Counted from the stretch's first letter, positions 53,687 to 62,932 are shown. The stretch is 64,000 nt of DNA from Marinobacter sp. NP-4(2019) (GCF_003994855.1 NZ_CP034142.1:4030001-4094000), one strand, 5' to 3'. Made by a program: numbers and translations. The notes: generated by a model not told the origin, from the letters alone.

Positions 53687-54520
53687 ATGGAAGATCTGTT
53701 TGGTGCAGACGGAAAAGCCTCTGAGATTGTCGACCAGGGCATTGCCCTGATCATGAGTTACGCCCCCAAAGTCGTTCTCGCGATTATCACACTGGTTGTC
53801 GGCCTCTGGCTGATCAATCGTTTTGTTGCAATCCTTGATGCCAAGCTGAGCCAGAAAGACCCGACACTGAACAAGTTCCTGTGCGGTCTTGTCGGTGCTG
53901 TCCTCAAGATCCTGCTGCTGATTTCCGTTGCATCGATGGTCGGCATTGCCACCACCTCTTTCATTGCCCTTGTCGGTGCCGCCGGCCTGGCCATCGGTCT
54001 GGCCCTTCAAGGCAGCCTGGGCAACTTTGCCGGTGGCGTGCTGATCCTGATCTTCAAACCGTTCAAGGTGGGTGACACCATCGAGGCTCAGGGCTACTTG
54101 GGCGCAGTCGACGAGATCAGCATCCTCTACACCATCGTCAATACCTTCGACAACCGCCGGGTGGTGATTCCCAACGGCAGCCTGTCCAACGCGACCCTGG
54201 TGAATGTCAGCATCTACGACAAGCGCCGCTGCGACATGACCTTTGGCATCGGCTATAACGATGATATCGACAAGGCCAAGGCCATCTGCCAGCGACTGAT
54301 TGAAGAAGACGAGCGCTCTCTGACAACTCCGGCACCGACCATCGCCGTCAGCGGCCTGGGCGACAACTCCGTGAACATCATGGTTCGCGCCTGGGTGGCC
54401 ACCGATAACCTCTGGCCCTATAACTGGGACATGCAAGAGAAGGTGAAGAAAGCGTTCGATGCGGAAGGCATCTCCATCCCCTTCCCCCAGCGCGACGTTC
54501 ACGTCTACAAACACGAGTAA
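53687..54520 (+). CDS. mscS: Small-conductance mechanosensitive channel, MscS family
   Basis: A 277-residue protein with three membrane helices (about 20-130). The pore-lining third helix is AAGLAIGLALQGSLGNFAGG, followed by the beta domain (FKVGDTIEAQGYLGAVDEI) and the alpha/beta cytoplasmic cage. Length and pattern match E. coli MscS. It opens on membrane tension and releases solutes after osmotic downshock. The AAGGAG ribosome site is clear. It lies 63 bases after mnmH. Confidence 0.93.
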   Translation: MEDLFGADGKASEIVDQGIALIMSYAPKVVLAIITLVVGLWLINRFVAILDAKLSQKDPTLNKFLCGLVGAVLKILLLISVASMVGIATTSFIALVGAAGLAIGLALQGSLGNFAGGVLILIFKPFKVGDTIEAQGYLGAVDEISILYTIVNTFDNRRVVIPNGSLSNATLVNVSIYDKRRCDMTFGIGYNDDIDKAKAICQRLIEEDERSLTTPAPTIAVSGLGDNSVNIMVRAWVATDNLWPYNWDMQEKVKKAFDAEGISIPFPQRDVHVYKHE

Positions 54521-54694
54521 AAACGGGACAGACGTCCCACGGATACATCCGGTTACTCGCATTCTGCTCAGCCTCAACTAAGCTGACGGTAATGGCGCCG
54601 AATTCCCACGCGGAGCGGCGCCAGGCCACCGGGGCCAGGCATAGAACAATCACCGGCCCCAGTTCGCTGTCATTGCTGGTAGGAGGTTGTCACT

Positions 54695-55252
54695 ATGCCG
54701 GTACAGCAGTTGAAGGAGTTCCTTGACCAGGCAAGCGTGGAGTACATGTGCCTGTCCCACCCTCCGGCGTTCACCGCCCAGGAACTGGCCCACCATGTAA
54801 AAATTGCCGGTGACCGGGTTGTCAAAACCGTCATCATCGAACTCGATGGCAAGATGGCCATGCTGGTCATGCCTGCCACCTGGCGCATACGCTGGGACCG
54901 ACTCTCGGGCATCCTGGATACCGATTTTGTCGATCTTGCGGATGAGCAGGAATTCAAGGACCGGTTCCCCGATTGCGAAGTCGGGGCCATGCCCCCCTTT
55001 GGCAATCTGTTCGATATGTCGGTCTATTGCGCCGAGGCTTTGACGGAGCAACAGGAGCTGGCATTCGCCGCTGGCAGTCATACCGAATCCGTGCACATGA
55101 AAACCACCGATTTTATGGACCTGGTTCAACCCGTGGTGCTCAACCAGGGATTCGTCAGGCCGGGAGCCCAGAAACCGGCCTGGCTGGCAAAAGGCCGCCG
55201 TCGCCCGGAACACCTGCCCAGAACGCGGGCACCAAGGGCCGCCGGCTACTGA
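54695..55252 (+). CDS. YbaK/EbsC aminoacyl-tRNA deacylase family protein
   Basis: A 185-residue single-domain protein of the YbaK / ProX family: TAQELAHHVKIAGDRVVKTVIIE and AMLVMPATWRIRWD are the main motifs. These enzymes remove wrongly attached amino acids from tRNA. The residue range and C-terminal tail differ from E. coli YbaK (159), so the exact tRNA substrate is uncertain. TAGGAGG ribosome site with a spacer of seven to eight. It stands alone. Confidence 0.82.
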   Translation: MPVQQLKEFLDQASVEYMCLSHPPAFTAQELAHHVKIAGDRVVKTVIIELDGKMAMLVMPATWRIRWDRLSGILDTDFVDLADEQEFKDRFPDCEVGAMPPFGNLFDMSVYCAEALTEQQELAFAAGSHTESVHMKTTDFMDLVQPVVLNQGFVRPGAQKPAWLAKGRRRPEHLPRTRAPRAAGY

Positions 55253-55340
55253 TCGACGGCACCGGACAAGCCGGGGTCGTCGGGTCGCTTGTTTGAAATC
55301 TTCCATCGCGTAAACTGGAAGCTTCAGACAGGAACCCGTT

Positions 55341-56636
55341 ATGACTCAAGCTTTTGACATTGTTGTTGCCGGTGCCGGCATGGTGGGTGCAGCCCTGGCC
55401 ACGGGCCTGGGCCAAAGCGGTTTTCGTGTGGCCCTGGTCGACAAGACCAGCGCCCCGACTTTCGACACCAACAGCGTTCCCGACCTTCGTGTTTCCGCCC
55501 TCAGCGCCGGAAGTGAGCGCTACCTCCAGCAACTCGGGGCCTGGTCACAGATGTTGGCCATGCGCATGACGGTCTACCGCCGTCTCGCGGTCTGGGACCA
55601 GGCACAACACCCCTTGAGTAAACTGATCCCCCGTAAACTGGGAGAGGTCGTTTTCGATGCCGCCAGCCTCTCCGCCACGCACCTGGGTCACATTGTTGAG
55701 AACCGGATCACCCAACAGGCGCTGTGGCAATGTGCAGACGAACAGCCCTCCGTGACCGTTCTCTCCGGCAACGGCGTAACCTCCGTGGCTAACGGCAATG
55801 ATCGGGCGACCGTGACGCTGGAAGACGGTAGCGAACTGACCTGTGAACTGGTGATAGGTGCTGACGGTGCCCCGTCACGGATACGGGACATGGCGGGCAT
55901 TGGCGTCACCCGAGACCAGTATGCCCAGCAGGCCATGGTGGTCTCGGTGCGTTATCTGGGATCGGTGGAGGACATCACCTGGCAGGCGTTCTATCCTTCC
56001 GGCCCGAGGGCGTTCCTGCCCCTGCACAGTGCCGGCGATCAACACCCGGGAGAAAGCTGGGCCTCGCTGGTCTGGTACGATGCCCCGGGGGAACTTGCCC
56101 GCCTGAAGGCGCTGGACACCGAATCACTGATGGCCGAGATCCAGAAGGCGTTCCCGGACGACCTGCCCCTGCTGACCCACGTAGATGCCCGCGCCAGTTT
56201 CCCCATCGCCCGCCAACACGCCAAACACTACAGTCAGGGACGAATCGTCCTCGTCGGCGATGCCGCCCACACCATCAACCCACTGGCCGGGCAGGGGGTG
56301 AATCTCGGCTTCCAGGACGCCGCCTGCCTGCAGTCCCTGATCCGCGAAACCCGGCGAGCCGGCTGCGATCTCGCTGATTCCCAATGGCTTGCACGCTACG
56401 AGCAGCAACGACGCCCCGCCAACCGCCGCATGATGCTGGCCATGGATGCCTTCTACCACCTGTTCAGCAACCGCATCCCGCCGGTTCACCTGTTACGCAA
56501 CCTCGGCCTCGGCGCCGCCCGCGCCCTGCCCTTCGCACGCAACCAGGTCGCCCGCTACGCCATGGGGATCGACGATGAGCTTCCCGCAGTGGTAAAACAG
56601 ATTACTTCCCGACTACCGGGGCTGCATCTGCCCTGA
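55341..56636 (+). CDS. UbiH/UbiF/VisC-family ubiquinone hydroxylase
   Basis: A 431-residue FAD monooxygenase. The FAD fold is IVVAGAGMVGAALATGL (about residue 6), with LVIGADGAPSRIRD (DG motif, about 170) and VGDAAHTINPLAGQGVNLG (GD motif, about 302). The last motif is the form found in E. coli UbiF. It hydroxylates the ring of a ubiquinone precursor. Which ring position is served cannot be decided from sequence alone. AGGA ribosome site; it precedes the HIT gene by 32 bases. Confidence 0.9.
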   Translation: MTQAFDIVVAGAGMVGAALATGLGQSGFRVALVDKTSAPTFDTNSVPDLRVSALSAGSERYLQQLGAWSQMLAMRMTVYRRLAVWDQAQHPLSKLIPRKLGEVVFDAASLSATHLGHIVENRITQQALWQCADEQPSVTVLSGNGVTSVANGNDRATVTLEDGSELTCELVIGADGAPSRIRDMAGIGVTRDQYAQQAMVVSVRYLGSVEDITWQAFYPSGPRAFLPLHSAGDQHPGESWASLVWYDAPGELARLKALDTESLMAEIQKAFPDDLPLLTHVDARASFPIARQHAKHYSQGRIVLVGDAAHTINPLAGQGVNLGFQDAACLQSLIRETRRAGCDLADSQWLARYEQQRRPANRRMMLAMDAFYHLFSNRIPPVHLLRNLGLGAARALPFARNQVARYAMGIDDELPAVVKQITSRLPGLHLP

Positions 56637-56668
56637 CACCGGTACGCGATAACAACCAAGGAGTCATC

Positions 56669-57034
56669 ATGTCAGAAACGATTTTCACCAAGATCATCAA
56701 CCGGGAAATTCCGGCAGACATTCTCTACGAGGACGACATCAGCCTGGCGTTCAGCGACATTAATCCCCAGGCGCCGGTGCATTTCCTGGTGATTCCCAAA
56801 AAAGAGATCGCCACGATCAATGACCTCACCGAAGCCGACCGCGAACTGGTCGGGCACTTGTATCTGGTGGCGGCGAAGATTGCCAGGGAGAAAGGCGTTG
56901 CGGACGATGGCTATCGGGTAGTGATGAACTGCGGCGAAAACTCCGGGCAGACGGTGTTCCACATCCACCTGCATGTGCTGGGTGGAAAGCCCCTCGGATG
57001 GCCTCCGTATACTGACAGGATGAAGCGGGCCTGA
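56669..57034 (+). CDS. hinT: HIT-family purine phosphoramidase (HinT)
   Basis: A 121-residue histidine-triad protein. The catalytic HxHxH motif is QTVFHIHLHVLGG (about residue 98), and ETIFTKIINREIPADILYED is the typical start. It hydrolyses nucleotide phosphoramidates. The ribosome site AAGGAG is clear. It may be cotranscribed with the hydroxylase upstream. Two palindromic elements fill the gap between its stop and phoU. Confidence 0.94.
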   Translation: MSETIFTKIINREIPADILYEDDISLAFSDINPQAPVHFLVIPKKEIATINDLTEADRELVGHLYLVAAKIAREKGVADDGYRVVMNCGENSGQTVFHIHLHVLGGKPLGWPPYTDRMKRA

Positions 57035-57070
57035 TTCTTTTGTCTCGACCTTTTTTTGACTTGGGGGGAG

Positions 57071-57180
57071 GCAAGCGGGCCGGTCCTTCTGTCCGGGACA
57101 CGCTCAAGGCATCCATGCGCGCTTAGCTTTCGCCATCCCTGGCGAAAGATAGTCCCGGACAGAAGGACCGGCCCGCTTGC
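57071..57180 (-). repeat. Palindromic element with unique arms, copy 3
   Basis: Perfect 28-base inverted arms lie at 57071-57098 and 57153-57180. On the minus strand the interior begins CTATCTTTC, then GCC-AGGGAT-GGC inside an eight-base stem (57127-57148), then GAAAGCTAAGCGCGC, and ends GAGCGTG at the second arm. It is the first of two elements in the 366-base gap between hinT and the convergent phoU. No gene lies there. Confidence 0.82.
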
Positions 57181-57266
57181 TCGAACGTTGGTGCCAATAC
57201 CTCAATACCGTCTATGAGAGTTCGATGATCGTCGGCCGAGCTAACTCACAGGTCTGATTGGCCGGT

Positions 57267-57361
57267 GTGCGGTGTGGCTTTCCCGGACTATCTTTGGCCA
57301 TGGATGGCCAAAGCTAAGCGCCCAGGACGGCTCGAGCGTGTCCGGGAAAGCCACACCGCAC
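57267..57361 (+). repeat. Palindromic element with unique arms, copy 4
   Basis: Perfect 22-base arms lie at 57267-57288 and 57340-57361. The interior carries CTTTGGCC-ATGGAT-GGCCAAAG (57292-57313), then CTAAGCGC, and ends GAGCGTG by the right arm. It matches copy 3 closely in the interior, but the arms differ except for the inner CCCGGAC. It is oriented opposite to copy 3, 86 bases away. Confidence 0.82.
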
Positions 57362-57400
57362 AGCGGCCCTCCCGCCCAAACCGGCATGCCTGAAACTTAG

Positions 57401-58123
57401 TCAGCGACCGACAACTTTCTCGGCTTCTTCCACCGGCGTATGGCGAACATCCTCGCCCTTGACCATGAAAATCACGTTCTCGGCGATGTTGCAGGCATGA
57501 TCCCCCACCCGCTCCAGGGCACGCAGCACCCACATCACCGACATGCACCGTGAAATGTTGCGCGTATCTTCCATCATGAAGGTCAACAGAGTCCGGGCGG
57601 CAGCCTGGTACTCCTCGTCTACCCGCTTGTCTTCCTTCATGATCCGCAACGCCTGCTCGGAATCCAGTCGGGCGAAGGCGTCCAGGGCGTCGTGCAGCAT
57701 TGCCAGCACGTGATTGCCGATGTGGCGGACTTCCACGTAGCCGCGGGGCGCCTGACCTTCCTCGTTGAGCTTGATGGCGAACTTGGCGATTTTCTTGGCT
57801 TCATCCCCCACCCGCTCCAGGTCGGCCACCATCTTGATCACCGAAATGACCAACCGTAGATCCCGTGCAGTCGGCTGACGACGTGCAATGATCAGGGTCG
57901 CCTCTTCATCGATATCCATTTCCATCTGGTCGACTTTCTTGTCACCAGCGCGCACTTCATCCGCCAGGTGGCCATCGTTATCCACCAGGGCCTGAATCGC
58001 CCGATCCACTTGGGCTTCCACCATACCACCCATTTTCAGGAATTCGGTCTTCAGCTCCAGCAGTTCATCGTTGAACTTGTGCGATATGTGATCGCCGTAT
58101 ACGTCATCCTTTGTGTTTGGCAT
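57401..58123 (-). CDS. phoU: Phosphate signalling protein PhoU
   Basis: A 240-residue helical protein made of two three-helix repeats. Metal-binding motifs are the ExxxD-like segments DLERVGDEAKKIAK (about 100) and ALERVGDHACNIAENV (about 205). It links PstSCAB to PhoR and keeps the Pho regulon off when phosphate is plentiful. It is the last gene of the pst operon, 33 bases after pstB, with a GGAG ribosome site. Confidence 0.95.
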   Translation of the reverse strand: MPNTKDDVYGDHISHKFNDELLELKTEFLKMGGMVEAQVDRAIQALVDNDGHLADEVRAGDKKVDQMEMDIDEEATLIIARRQPTARDLRLVISVIKMVADLERVGDEAKKIAKFAIKLNEEGQAPRGYVEVRHIGNHVLAMLHDALDAFARLDSEQALRIMKEDKRVDEEYQAAARTLLTFMMEDTRNISRCMSVMWVLRALERVGDHACNIAENVIFMVKGEDVRHTPVEEAEKVVGR

Positions 58124-58156
58124 AACTCTGTTCTCCAGTGTTCAACAATTGCCGGG

Positions 58157-59053
58157 TTAACCGAAACGACCGGTGATATAGGATTCAGTCAGCTCATGCT
58201 CCGGCGCCGTAAAGACTTTGTTTGTCTCGTTCACTTCCACCAAGTGCCCCAGATGGAAATACGCGGTGCGATGAGACACACGGGCTGCCTGCTGCATGGA
58301 GTGGGTCACGATCACGATGGTATAGCTTTCCGACATTTCGGAGATCAACTCTTCCACCTTGGCCGTCGCGATCGGATCCAGCGCTGAACACGGCTCGTCC
58401 ATCAGGATCACCTCCGGGCTCACCGCAATCGCGCGAGCGATACACAAGCGTTGTTGCTGACCACCGGACATACCGGTTGCCGTAGCATCCAGACGGTCCT
58501 TCACTTCGTCCCAGAGCCCCGCCTTACGCAGGCTGTTCTCGACAATATCGTCCAGATCCGACTTGCGGTTGGCCAGACCATGTATGCGTGGGCCGTAAGC
58601 CACGTTGTCGTAGATGGACTTCGGAAACGGGTTCGGTTTCTGGAATACCATACCGACCCGGGCCCGCAGCTCCACCACATCGCGTTTTGAATGGTAGATG
58701 TCCTCATCGTCCAGCATCAACTGGCCTTTAACCCGACAGATATCGATACTGTCGTTCATCCGGTTCAGACAGCGGAGAAACGTGGACTTACCGCAGCCAG
58801 ACGGCCCGATAAAGGATATGACCTCATTCCGGGCAATATCCAGGCTGATGTCCTTGATGGCGCGGTCCTCGCCATAGAACACTTCAACGTTGCGCAGCTT
58901 GAACTTCGGGTCGTCGGCGTAGGGAAGGCCTACCGTCCTGCCCTCCTCAACCGGCATATCTTCCCGTTTCTTCTCTGTCACCACGTCCTGAACGGGGACA
59001 GCAGCCTCATTCTGCCGCTCCGCTGCACTGGTAATTGTTTCGTTTACACTCAT
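58157..59053 (-). CDS. pstB: Phosphate ABC transporter ATPase PstB
   Basis: A 298-residue ATPase. After an N-terminal extension of about 40 residues come Walker A GPSGCGKSTFLR (about 81), Q-loop MVFQKPNPFPKS, signature MSGGQQQRLCIARA (about 190), Walker B VILMDEPCSALD and switch VTHSMQQAARV. It drives phosphate import through PstC and PstA. The ATG at 59053 has AAGGAG; the frame extends six codons further. It overlaps no other gene; it starts 12 bases beyond the pstA stop. Confidence 0.95.
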   Translation of the reverse strand: MSVNETITSAAERQNEAAVPVQDVVTEKKREDMPVEEGRTVGLPYADDPKFKLRNVEVFYGEDRAIKDISLDIARNEVISFIGPSGCGKSTFLRCLNRMNDSIDICRVKGQLMLDDEDIYHSKRDVVELRARVGMVFQKPNPFPKSIYDNVAYGPRIHGLANRKSDLDDIVENSLRKAGLWDEVKDRLDATATGMSGGQQQRLCIARAIAVSPEVILMDEPCSALDPIATAKVEELISEMSESYTIVIVTHSMQQAARVSHRTAYFHLGHLVEVNETNKVFTAPEHELTESYITGRFG

Positions 59054-59064
59054 AAATTTCTCCT

Positions 59065-60342
59065 TTACCACCGGCGCTCAAGACGCTTACGGAGCCAGAT
59101 GGCCAATGCGTTCATACTGATCATGAAGGCAAGCAGTACCATGATGCCGGCGGATGCCAGCTCAACAAAGCCCTGCTCGGAGCTGCTTGCCCAAAGGTAA
59201 ATCTGTACCGGCAGCACCGTGGCGGAACTGAAAAAGCCGTCCGGCACATCAACAATGAATGCCACCATGCCAATCAGCAGCAACGGTGCCGTTTCACCCA
59301 GGGCCTGGGCCATGCCGATAATGGAACCGGTCAGCATGCCCGGCATTGCCAGCGGCACCACATGATGGAGCACTACCTGCATCTTCGACGCCCCGATACC
59401 CTCGGCTGCTTCCCGGATCGACGGCGGCACACTCTTGATGGCCGCCCGGCTGGAAATAATAATGGTTGGCAGCGTCATCAATGCCAGTACCAGCCCGCCC
59501 ACAACGGGAACCGAGCGCGGCATGCCAAACAACCCGATAAACACCGCCAGGCCTAACAGACCAAAGATGATCGAGGGCACAGCGGCCAGATTGTTGATGT
59601 TGACTTCGATGAAATCGGTGATCCTGTTCTGCGGGGCAAACTCCTCCAGATAGATCGCGGCCGCAATGCCCACGGGGAATGAAATTGCCAGGGTGACCAG
59701 CATGGTGAAAAGGGAGCCGACAATAGCGCCCAGGATGCCCGCATTACCCGGCTCTCTGGAATCCCCACGACTGAACAGCACGTCGTTGAAGCTGGTATTA
59801 ATGACACCTTTTTCCAGCAATTCATCCACCCACGCCTGCTGTCGCTCTGACAGGCGGATGCTGTAGCTGGGATCATCCGCATGTTTCACATACACCGACA
59901 CAGTATCGTGGGCAAGAAACTCCATGGTTTGCGTGGTATTCAACAGATCCGGATTCTCCTCCAGCAGGTCACGGATCTCGCTGGCGGCATAACTGCCCAC
60001 CAGCCGGCCCAATTCACGCCGGGCCGCCGCGCCCTCGGCTTCCGGAAAATGCTCCTGAAGGGCCGCGATGATCGGCGCCACGAAGTCGGCCATGGACATT
60101 TGGTCGTCATCCGCGGGATCGTCCAGATACATGGCCTCTGAATCCAGAGTCACATCCAGAGTAATCGTTGTCTTCACAAACCCGCTGTGCCCCTTGCCGA
60201 TGATGTCGGCAAACAGGATGAACAGGGAAGCCAGGGCGATAAAAATCGCCACAATGCCGTACAAACGAAACCGACGCTCCTTGCGGTACCGGCGCTTCAG
60301 AGACTGGCGGACAATCTCCGCCTGAGAACGTTGATCAGTCAT
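59065..60342 (-). CDS. pstA: Phosphate ABC transporter permease PstA
   Basis: A 425-residue permease, longer than E. coli PstA (296) because of a periplasmic insertion of about 130 residues after the first helix. The remainder has about six helices. The EAA loop is IREAAEGIGASKMQVVLHHVVPL (about residue 315). The long form is also known from Pseudomonas and relatives. Its start overlaps the pstC stop by eight bases. Confidence 0.93.
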   Translation of the reverse strand: MTDQRSQAEIVRQSLKRRYRKERRFRLYGIVAIFIALASLFILFADIIGKGHSGFVKTTITLDVTLDSEAMYLDDPADDDQMSMADFVAPIIAALQEHFPEAEGAAARRELGRLVGSYAASEIRDLLEENPDLLNTTQTMEFLAHDTVSVYVKHADDPSYSIRLSERQQAWVDELLEKGVINTSFNDVLFSRGDSREPGNAGILGAIVGSLFTMLVTLAISFPVGIAAAIYLEEFAPQNRITDFIEVNINNLAAVPSIIFGLLGLAVFIGLFGMPRSVPVVGGLVLALMTLPTIIISSRAAIKSVPPSIREAAEGIGASKMQVVLHHVVPLAMPGMLTGSIIGMAQALGETAPLLLIGMVAFIVDVPDGFFSSATVLPVQIYLWASSSEQGFVELASAGIMVLLAFMISMNALAIWLRKRLERRW

Positions 60343-61723
60343 ACTGTTCCCTATATTTACGAACGATCTTGAGAGCGATCACGTTGAGCAGCAGCGTGAC
60401 TATAAAGAGCATCATGCCCAGTGCGAATGCAGACAGTGTCTTGGCGCTGTCAAACTCCTGATCACCCACCAGCAGCGTGGCAATCTGAACCGTCACTGTC
60501 GTCACCGACTCCAGCGGATTGGCCGTCAGGTTGGCCGCAAGCCCGGCCGCCATCACCACGATCATCGTCTCACCAATAGCCCGCGATGCCGCCAGCAGGA
60601 TGCCACCGATGATCCCCGGGAGCGCCGCCGGGAAAATCACCTTTTTCATGGTTTCCGACTGGGTCGCACCAAGAGCGAGGGAGCCGTCCCGCAGCGTTTG
60701 GGGTACCGCGTTAATCACATCGTCCGACAGCGATGACACGAATGGAATGATCATGATGCCCATAACCAGACCGGCGGCAAGAGCACTCTGGGAGGAGGCT
60801 TCCAGTCCGATCAGCTCAGCAGCGTCGCGAATAAAGGGGGCGACGGTCAGCGCGGCAAAGAAGCCATAAACCACGGTCGGTACACCCGCCAGCATTTCCA
60901 GTAACGGTTTGACGACGGAGCGCACCCGCTTGCCGGCGTACTCGGACAGGTAAATGGCGGACAACAAACCGATGGGCACTGCGACCAGCAGCGCAATTGC
61001 GGATATCAGCAGCGTGCCGGTGAACAGGGGAATGACACCAAAGGCACCCTCAGAACCTACCTGATCCGCCCGTAAGGCTGTCTGGGGGCTCCAGGTGGTA
61101 CCAAACAGGAAATCGGCAATGGGGACTTTTCCAAAGAACCTCACGGTTTCAAAGATAACGGAAAAGACGATACCCACGGTGGTCAGTACCGCAACCGCCG
61201 CACACACGAAGAAAATACGCCGCAGCGTCCGCTCCACACTCTCCCGGGCATTTATATGGGGCGCCACCCGCGTCCAGGCAAAAGCTGCACCCAGAGCGGC
61301 AATCAGCAGAACCAGAATGGCCTTGAACGTCCTGCTTTGTTCCCGAATGTTCTCCAGGAGCCCTGCGGCACCGGCGATGTGATCCGGCACAAACTCCGGA
61401 TTCAGTTTACCCGCGGCGACGTTGCTGATCTGTGAAAGCACCAGGCTCGCCTCTCCGGGAGATTTTGGCCATACGTCCTGAGGCAATGACGCGATGACAA
61501 TGCCCTGAATGACCTTGCCTTCAAAACCGGCCCAGGCAGCCAGCACGATCAGCGCAGGGATTGCACACCACAGGGCGGCACGGGCTGCGTAGTAAAAAGG
61601 AAGCGCCTTGAGATTCCGGATACCGCCAAGCGGTGCTGCCACTGCCCGGGATCGCATGAATGCGAGGCCATAGGCAACCACAGCAAGTACCAGAACCAGG
61701 GGCAAGAGATTGGCCGTCTGCAT
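60335..61723 (-). CDS. pstC: Phosphate ABC transporter permease PstC
   Basis: A 462-residue permease with an N-terminal extension of about 170 residues containing two further helices and a soluble loop. The core has six helices with the EAA-type loop DGSLALGATQSETMKKVIF (about residue 350) and GIIGGILLAASRAIGETMIV. It forms the channel with PstA. It lies 150 bases after pstS, and that gap contains a strong hairpin. Confidence 0.93.
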   Translation of the reverse strand: MQTANLLPLVLVLAVVAYGLAFMRSRAVAAPLGGIRNLKALPFYYAARAALWCAIPALIVLAAWAGFEGKVIQGIVIASLPQDVWPKSPGEASLVLSQISNVAAGKLNPEFVPDHIAGAAGLLENIREQSRTFKAILVLLIAALGAAFAWTRVAPHINARESVERTLRRIFFVCAAVAVLTTVGIVFSVIFETVRFFGKVPIADFLFGTTWSPQTALRADQVGSEGAFGVIPLFTGTLLISAIALLVAVPIGLLSAIYLSEYAGKRVRSVVKPLLEMLAGVPTVVYGFFAALTVAPFIRDAAELIGLEASSQSALAAGLVMGIMIIPFVSSLSDDVINAVPQTLRDGSLALGATQSETMKKVIFPAALPGIIGGILLAASRAIGETMIVVMAAGLAANLTANPLESVTTVTVQIATLLVGDQEFDSAKTLSAFALGMMLFIVTLLLNVIALKIVRKYREQYD

Positions 61724-61812
61724 AACAGTCTCTGTATTGATGGCGTATTAGTTAGCTAGGGCGTCTATTGTGCCAGCTTGCTGGCCATAATTAATCATCT
61801 GAACGCAATAAA

Positions 61813-61840
61813 GGAACGCGGACCAGCCGGCCCGCGTTCC
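61813..61840 (-). terminator. Hairpin between pstS and pstC
   Basis: A nine-base perfect stem (GGAACGCGG / CCGCGTTCC) lies 34 bases after the pstS stop; on the minus strand it is followed by TTTATTG. Such stems after the binding-protein gene often reduce read-through so that pstS is made in excess over the membrane genes. Confidence 0.6.
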
Positions 61841-61873
61841 CTTGATCTCATCCCTGATCTTTTCAATCAGTCC

Positions 61874-62932
61874 TTAAATCTCATTACCAGTCATTGGCTT
61901 GAAGCCTTTCACTGCCTTGGCAGTTTGCATGCGCACATTACGCGGGTTCGGGATCAGGCCTACGTCAACCAGATAGCCGTTGTCGCCCCAGGCACCTTCA
62001 CTGGTGAATTCAGCAACGTATTCCTGAATCCCCGGAACTACACCCACGTGGGCATTTTTCACGTAGAAGAACAGAGAGCGAGCTACGGGATACTCCTCGG
62101 CCGCGATCGACTCAGGTGTTGGCTCAACACCGTTGATCGTAGATGCCTGAATCTGGCCTTCGTTTTCCATCAGGAAGCTGTAGCCGAAGATTCCCAGAGT
62201 GTCCTTATCCTGTGCCAGACGCTGGACAATCAGGTTGTCATTCTCACCAGCTTCGACGAACGGACCGTCTTCACGCATGCTGTGACAGATGGACTTGTAC
62301 CGGGATTTGTCCTGCTTCTTGATAGCAGCAATCCAGTCGTATTGCTTGCAGCCACCTTCCATTGCGATTTCAACGAACGCGTCACGGGTACCGGATGTCG
62401 GAGGCGGGCCCATCACACTGATTTCCTTGTTTGGCAGGCTGGAGTCGATATCACTCCACTTCTGGTACGGGTTGGCCACCAGTTCTTCGCTACCGTCCGG
62501 GTTCGGAACTTCCTTGGCCAGGGCCAGGAAAATCTGCTCCAGAGTCAGATCCATCTGCTCCGCATCCTTGGAATTGGCAATCACAATACCGTCAGCACCG
62601 ATCTTGACTTCGGTGATATCGGTTACGCCATTGGCCCGGCAGTTCTCAAACTCACTTTTCTTGATGCGACGGGAGGCGTTAGTAATGTCCGGGTGCTGAG
62701 TACCCACACCTTCACAGAACAATTTCAGGCCGCCACCGGAGCCGGTGGACTCCAGCTTCGGAGTCGGGAAGTCGGTGTTACGACCAAAACGCTCGGCAAC
62801 CACGGTGGCGAACGGGTAAACGGTGGAGGATCCCACAATATTGATCGTGTCACGAGCCATGGCCGGAGTGGATACGGCGGCGATGCTGCCCGCCAGGGCA
62901 ACGGATGCAAGAGCTGTTTTCAGTTTAATCAC
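61874..62932 (-). CDS. pstS: Phosphate-binding protein PstS
   Basis: A 352-residue periplasmic protein with a signal peptide (about 1-26, ending PAMA). The phosphate-binding loops are NIVGSSTVYPF (about 32), STGSGGGLKLF (about 62), GPPPTSGTRDAF (about 173) and the later HSMREDG. The start is a GTG with GGAG seven bases upstream. First gene of the pst operon, with a Pho box 73 bases upstream. Confidence 0.95.
   Translation of the reverse strand: MIKLKTALASVALAGSIAAVSTPAMARDTINIVGSSTVYPFATVVAERFGRNTDFPTPKLESTGSGGGLKLFCEGVGTQHPDITNASRRIKKSEFENCRANGVTDITEVKIGADGIVIANSKDAEQMDLTLEQIFLALAKEVPNPDGSEELVANPYQKWSDIDSSLPNKEISVMGPPPTSGTRDAFVEIAMEGGCKQYDWIAAIKKQDKSRYKSICHSMREDGPFVEAGENDNLIVQRLAQDKDTLGIFGYSFLMENEGQIQASTINGVEPTPESIAAEEYPVARSLFFYVKNAHVGVVPGIQEYVAEFTSEGAWGDNGYLVDVGLIPNPRNVRMQTAKAVKGFKPMTGNEI

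Noticed and set aside
54525..54538. Terminator after mscS
   Set aside because: The GGGAC-AGAC-GTCCC stem has only five pairs and no T-run.
53513..54577. A 354-codon open frame on the minus strand
   Set aside because: It is antisense to mscS, which has full family motifs and a good ribosome site.
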